Assembly: GCA_937926415.1 (NCBI GenBank)
Contig: CALBAF010000362.1
Span: 1-5,732, forward strand
Reading direction: 5' to 3'
Origin: an uncultured Actinomyces sp.
Lineage (GTDB): Bacteria; Actinomycetota; Actinomycetes; Actinomycetales; Actinomycetaceae
DNA length: 5,732 bases
Shown here: positions 5,485 to 5,732 of the stretch, piece by piece
Position numbering within the stretch: position 1 is the stretch's first letter
Layout: every line of letters begins with the position of its first letter
Translations under genes and position numbers: made by a program
The notes under the pieces: model-generated
Database searches by the model: none
What the model was told of the DNA's origin: nothing
Seen by the model: only the letters and a program-made list of their open reading frames with translations

Positions 5485-5732
5485 GTGCGTCCCTTTGATC
5501 CTCGTTTGTTGCGCTATGCTCGCTCGGCGCGCGGCCCCATCGCTGTAACGGCCCTCCTAGGGACGTTGACTGCGCTGCTGGTTCTTGCCCAGGCGCTTCT
5601 CATTTCAGCAGCCCTCTCCCCCGTCGTCTCGGGCGCCGCGTCGCTGCTCGATGTCTGGCCCTACATTGCGGGAATCGCAGCCGTCTTCGCGTGCCGCGCG
5701 CTGATCGTCGCCGCCCGCGAAGCCGTGAGCAC
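5485..5732 (+). CDS. cydD: CydD, N-terminal part of the CydDC ABC transporter, cut by the window edge
   Basis: Eighty-two codons plus two bases are visible, open to the right edge. The sequence begins MRPFDPRLLRYARSARG, the basic, cytoplasmic N-terminus typical of actinobacterial CydD. It is followed by a hydrophobic helix (about 18-43) with the AQALLIS segment, and a second helix (about 57-77) ending in CRALIVAAREA, as in type-1 ABC exporter membrane domains. The nucleotide-binding domain would lie outside the window. CydDC is needed to assemble cytochrome bd; it has been described as a thiol exporter and, more recently, linked to heme transport. Position after cydAB supports the call. GTG 5485 is the first start codon after an in-frame TGA at 5455 and fits the family N-terminus. 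Unlike the three other genes, it uses CTA (codon 25) and TCA (codon 41). Without the ATPase part, a general ABC exporter cannot be fully excluded. Confidence 0.87.
   Translation, partial: MRPFDPRLLRYARSARGPIAVTALLGTLTALLVLAQALLISAALSPVVSGAASLLDVWPYIAGIAAVFACRALIVAAREAVS

Overview
The window is GC-rich DNA from an actinobacterium. The best guess is the Actinomyces/Schaalia group, judging from codon choice (almost always G or C in the third position), GTG starts, an RNase E with long lysine/arginine/alanine/glutamate-rich extensions, and CydA/CydB/CydD proteins of actinobacterial style. The genus is an inference. No mobile element, CRISPR array, tRNA or rRNA is visible.

Layout. Positions 1-2272 on the minus strand hold the first 757 codons of an RNase E/G family ribonuclease (rne); its stop lies beyond the left edge. 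Positions 2273-2685 (413 bp) are a divergent intergenic region. It carries a hairpin-rich leader for rne and the putative control region for the genes to the right. Then, on the plus strand, come cydA (2686-4233) and cydB (4248-5369), the two main subunits of cytochrome bd quinol oxidase. They are 14 bp apart, with the cydB ribosome-binding site overlapping the cydA stop. A strong intrinsic terminator (about 5384-5425) follows cydB. The next gene, starting with GTG at 5485 and cut by the right edge, is the N-terminus of cydD, one half of the CydDC ABC transporter needed to assemble cytochrome bd.

How the genes work together. CydA and CydB form the membrane terminal oxidase that oxidises quinol and reduces O2 to water with high affinity. 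CydD (with a CydC presumably downstream) supports its heme maturation. rne is a separate housekeeping gene for RNA processing and decay, transcribed in the opposite direction.

The genes are well-known families and I see no undescribed multi-gene system. The points worth a second look are small: structured RNA in the rne leader, repeated basic blocks and an apparently missing small domain in RNase E, a cysteine pair in the CydA Q-loop, short repeats in the divergent promoter region, and the terminator plus unusual start context between cydB and cydD. The very long open frames antisense to rne, cydA and cydB are codon-usage shadows.
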